Shown: positions 6,162-8,283 of the stretch, one piece after another
Layout: each line of letters starts with the position of its first letter
Position numbering within the stretch: position 1 is the stretch's first letter
Position numbers and translations under genes: made by a program
The notes under the pieces: model-generated
The model's database searches: none
Seen by the model: only the letters and a program-made list of their open reading frames with translations
Told to the model about the DNA's origin: nothing
Origin: Chitinophagaceae bacterium
GTDB taxonomy: Bacteria > Bacteroidota > Bacteroidia > Chitinophagales > Chitinophagaceae
Length of the DNA: 8,283 nt
Direction: 5' to 3'
NCBI GenBank assembly: GCA_003489485.1
Contig: DNMB01000004.1
Location: forward strand, 1 to 8,283

Positions 6162-7319
6162 ATGTATCCTAACCTCTACTACGCCTTTAAGGATCTCTTT
6201 GGTCTGGAGTGGCCGGTGCTTCGATTTGTAAACAGCTTTGGCTTCTTTGTGGCCATCGCTTTTTTAATAGCGGCCTATGTGCTTTCCAGAGAACTTAAGC
6301 GTAAAAGCGGACAGGGATTGTTTACGCCCACCGAAACAACGATCACAATAGGAGAGCCGGCCTCTTGGGTCGATCTGGGATCGAATTTTGGTTTAGGATA
6401 TTTATTGGGCTTTAAGGTCGTGGCATTGTTCTTCTTAGATGAAGCCACCATGCAAAACCCGCAAGCTTATATTTTCTCTGCCCAAGGAAGCCCACCTGCC
6501 GGCTTGTTTGTCGGGCTTTTTTTCGCAGCCGTTAAGTGGTGGGAGAAGAATAAAGAAAAACTGGCCAAGCCAGAGAAGCGACTTATTCGCATCTGGCCAC
6601 AAGACAGGGTAGGAGAAATTACCCTGTTGGCGCTGGTCTATGGTCTGGCGGGTGCCAAGCTCTTCGATATTTTTGAGAACTGGAGTTCGTTTCTGCAAAA
6701 CCCTGCAGCCTACATTTTTTCTCCGGCTGGTCTTACCATGTATGGCGGTCTTATCTGCGCAGCCATAGCGATCGGCGTGTATGCACGAAAGCATAAGATC
6801 GGGTTTTTTGCGCTGGCCGATGCCGTAGCCCCCGCGCTGATGCTGGCGTACGGGATCGGCCGGATCGGTTGCCATGTGGCAGGCGATGGCGACTGGGGAA
6901 TAATGAGCGATCTGGCTTCTAAGCCTACCTTTTTGCCCGACTGGGCCTGGTCTTACCAGTATCCGCATAACGTGCTCGAAGAAGGTGTTCCCATTGCGGG
7001 TTGTGTGGGCCCTTTTTGTAACCAGCTGCCGGCCGGTGCTTTTCCCACGCCGCTTTACGAGGCAGTGGCCTGTATCGTATTGTTTGGGGTACTCTGGGGG
7101 GTAAGAAAGCGAATAAAAATTACCGGACAAATGTTCTCTTTATATTTGATATTAAACGGATTAGAAAGGTTTGCTATAGAAAAAATACGGGTTAATATCA
7201 AAATGGATCTTTTAGGTTTTCATCCCACCCAGGCCGAACTTATTGCCACTTTTCTGATGGTGCTGGGTCTGGCGCTTTTTATCTGGAAAGGGCGTCGCGT
7301 TGCGGCTGTTGCCAAGTGA
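6162..7319 (+). CDS. lgt: Prolipoprotein diacylglyceryl transferase Lgt, long form with internal repeat
   Basis: Inner-membrane enzyme that moves a diacylglyceryl group from phosphatidylglycerol to the lipobox cysteine of prolipoproteins, the first step of lipoprotein maturation. It has 385 residues, about 95 more than E. coli Lgt. Recognised by GLTMYGGLI (190-198), the signature GRIGCHVAGDGDWG (233-246) with Arg234 in the place of E. coli Arg143, PTPLYEA (295-301) and LNGLERFAIEKIR (331-343), where Arg336 and Glu340 fit E. coli Arg239 and Glu243. Tyr194 replaces E. coli His103, and Cys237 stands in for Asn146; both are, to my knowledge, usual in Bacteroidota Lgt. Many hydrophobic segments agree with a polytopic protein. 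The extra length comes from a segment at about 71-131 that resembles 152-212, joined by a basic linker (128-150). It is the second gene after the bacilliredoxin, with a 15-base gap and no promoter of its own visible. Confidence 0.95.
   Translation: MYPNLYYAFKDLFGLEWPVLRFVNSFGFFVAIAFLIAAYVLSRELKRKSGQGLFTPTETTITIGEPASWVDLGSNFGLGYLLGFKVVALFFLDEATMQNPQAYIFSAQGSPPAGLFVGLFFAAVKWWEKNKEKLAKPEKRLIRIWPQDRVGEITLLALVYGLAGAKLFDIFENWSSFLQNPAAYIFSPAGLTMYGGLICAAIAIGVYARKHKIGFFALADAVAPALMLAYGIGRIGCHVAGDGDWGIMSDLASKPTFLPDWAWSYQYPHNVLEEGVPIAGCVGPFCNQLPAGAFPTPLYEAVACIVLFGVLWGVRKRIKITGQMFSLYLILNGLERFAIEKIRVNIKMDLLGFHPTQAELIATFLMVLGLALFIWKGRRVAAVAK
6372..6797 (+). repeat. Degenerate tandem duplication inside lgt (protein level)
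   Basis: Residues about 71-131 (6372-6554) and 152-212 (6615-6797) align at an offset of 81 residues, falling to 78 after a three-residue gap. Best-matching core: QNPQAYIFS (98-106) against QNPAAYIFS (179-187), 8 of 9 identical. Lys85/Lys166, Gly83/Gly164, Phe90/Phe171 and Gly-Leu-x-x-Ala-Ala (118-123 against 196-201) also agree. The second copy carries the catalytic-region YGG; the first has no equivalent. At the DNA level the core is clearly diverged, so the duplication is old. Confidence 0.6.
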
Positions 7320-7363
7320 GGGTTTAGCTTAAACTTTAACTGGGTTTTACCCCTTTTTTGTGT

Positions 7364-7371
7364 TACATTTG
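7364..7371 (+). promoter_or_regulatory. Predicted rpoD promoter -7 element (TACATTTG)
   Basis: TACATTTG matches TAnnTTTG exactly. Transcription would start near 7377, leaving a leader of about 53 bases before the ATG at 7430. The -33 side is degenerate: no TTG lies at the expected distance, only CTGG near 7340. The leader ends in an A-run and TCTTCTTTAC, with no Shine-Dalgarno sequence. Confidence 0.55.
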
Positions 7372-7429
7372 CACTCTGTAAAACCCGAGGTGGGCCCTTT
7401 TCTCATACCCCAAAAAAAATCTTCTTTAC

Positions 7430-8283
7430 ATGCGGCAGCTCAAGATTGCTACCCAGATAACTAACCGTGATTCTCAAGCGGTAGAAAAATACTTACAAGA
7501 AATTTCCAAGATCTCGATGATCACTCCCGAAGAGGAGACAACGCTTGCGCAGCGTATCAAAATGTTCAATCGAAATCCGATCGATTCGCAGCGCGCGCTC
7601 GATAAGCTCGTTCAGGCCAACCTTCGTTTCGTGGTATCGGTGGCCAAGCAATACCAGCACCAGGGCCTTTCGCTGAGTGACCTGATCAACGAGGGAAACC
7701 TCGGACTCATTAAGGCGGCCCAGCGTTTCGACGAGACCAAAGGATTCAAGTTTATTTCTTACGCGGTTTGGTGGATTCGCCAGTCCATTTTGCAGGCATT
7801 GGCCGAGCAGGGTCGTCTGGTTCGTTTGCCCCAAAACAAGATCGGTACCTACAACAAGGCCAATAAGGCCTATATGGCCTTTGAGCAAGAGCACGAGCGC
7901 GAGCCCTCTACCGAAGAGTTGGCCGAGCTCCTCGAGATGAGTGAGACCGAGATCAACAACATCTTTCAGAGCAATACCCGTCATACTTCACTCGATGCTC
8001 CTGTACACGAAGCCGAGGATGTGGCCATGGGCGATCTTCTCGAAGGAAGCGATGATACCGACGATGATGTAATGAAGGATTCACTTCGCAACGAGATTCG
8101 CAGGGTGCTCAAATCACTCTCTCCCCGCGAGGCCGAGATCGTGAACGCTTATTTTGGACTTGATGGCGAAAATGGTGTGACCATCGAACAGATCGGACAA
8201 AAGTACGATCTGACCAAGGAGCGTATTCGCCAGATCAAGGAAAGAGCCATCAAGCGTCTGCAAAAGGCACGTTACAGTAGCGC
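7430..8283 (+). CDS. rpoD: Primary RNA polymerase sigma factor, short Bacteroidota type (last few codons beyond right edge)
   Basis: Housekeeping sigma-70 factor that directs RNA polymerase to vegetative promoters. Translation from the ATG at 7430 gives 284 codons open to the window end; Bacteroidota homologues have about 286-291 residues, so only a few are missing. It starts MRQLKIATQITNRDSQAVEKYL and has no acidic region 1.1. Visible: region 1.2 (about 15-45); region 2 with ANLRFVVSVAKQY (63-75), LSDLINEGNLGLIKAAQRFD (82-101) and FKFISYAVWWIRQSI (106-120), where -7 box recognition and DNA melting occur; region 3 (about 135-205); an acidic stretch (GSDDTDDDV, 206-214); and region 4 with SLSPREAEIV (229-238) and the helix-turn-helix VTIEQIGQKYDLTKERIRQIKERA (250-273), which contacts the -33 box. 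Its own TACATTTG upstream suggests that it is read by itself. The start is supported by the conserved N-terminus. Confidence 0.97.
   Translation, partial: MRQLKIATQITNRDSQAVEKYLQEISKISMITPEEETTLAQRIKMFNRNPIDSQRALDKLVQANLRFVVSVAKQYQHQGLSLSDLINEGNLGLIKAAQRFDETKGFKFISYAVWWIRQSILQALAEQGRLVRLPQNKIGTYNKANKAYMAFEQEHEREPSTEELAELLEMSETEINNIFQSNTRHTSLDAPVHEAEDVAMGDLLEGSDDTDDDVMKDSLRNEIRRVLKSLSPREAEIVNAYFGLDGENGVTIEQIGQKYDLTKERIRQIKERAIKRLQKARYSS

Noticed and set aside
6741..6899. Apparent loss of catalytic residues in Lgt (Tyr for His103, Cys for Asn146)
   Set aside because: From memory, YGG and GRIGC...GDGDWG are usual in Bacteroidota Lgt, and Arg234, Arg336 and Glu340 are kept, so I do not regard it as a dead enzyme.
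6435..7130. 231-codon open frame on the minus strand
   Set aside because: Antisense to lgt, which has all its signature motifs on the plus strand. The minus product is low in hydrophobic structure and matches nothing I know.
7342..7359. GGGT-TTT-ACCC followed by C and six T's as an lgt terminator
   Set aside because: The stem is only 4 bp with a 3-base loop, too weak to call a terminator without mapping data.
7493..7984. 163-codon open frame on the minus strand
   Set aside because: It lies fully antisense to the rpoD gene, whose protein is clearly recognisable. The translated minus frame is Leu/Gly-rich with no family resemblance. It is a codon-bias shadow.

Overview
The window is about 8.3 kb of an ordinary bacterial chromosome from the phylum Bacteroidota. 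I would guess a Chitinophaga/Saprospira/Sphingobacteria-type lineage, but the class is not certain. Four things point there. The short primary sigma factor begins directly before region 1.2 and has no region 1.1. Start codons lack Shine-Dalgarno sequences. The promoters have the Bacteroidota -7 element TAnnTTTG, with a TTG/TTTG -33 element where one can be seen. The Lgt carries the GRIGCxxxGDGDWG motif and the arginine decarboxylase-like protein is the compact ~465-residue type. Base composition is balanced (roughly half G+C) and codon use looks uniform. I see no sign of recent transfer, no phage or IS element, no CRISPR array and no tRNA or rRNA gene.

Layout from left to right: (1) bases 1-1387, minus strand, the N-terminal 462 codons of arginyl-tRNA synthetase (argS), cut by the window edge. 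(2) 1388-1458, a short divergent promoter region. (3) 1459-1962, plus strand, a GtrA-family four-helix membrane protein. (4) 1963-2103, a terminator running into the dnaK promoter, with an unusual set of TTTGTC/GACAAA boxes. (5) 2104-4008, dnaK, followed by a textbook terminator. (6) 4138-5535, a compact fold-III PLP decarboxylase of the SpeA (arginine decarboxylase) type with its own promoter. (7) 5536-5729, a gap holding a strong hairpin, an AAACCAAAACCAA leader and a 21-codon micro-ORF. (8) 5730-7319, a two-gene unit of a bacilliredoxin-like protein and Lgt. (9) 7430-8283, the primary sigma factor (rpoD/sigA), almost complete but cut by the right edge.

The genes serve translation, chaperoning, polyamine synthesis, thiol redox control, lipoprotein maturation and transcription. 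Apart from the bacilliredoxin-lgt pair, each appears to have its own promoter. The sigma factor at the right end is the protein expected to read the TAnnTTTG promoters seen across the window.

I found no clearly new multi-gene system. The points most worth a second look are an internal duplication in the Lgt membrane domain, the hairpin/leader/micro-ORF module at 5558-5668, the TTTGTC/GACAAA boxes built into the dnaK promoter, and the apparently leaderless GtrA gene whose promoter abuts the argS promoter.
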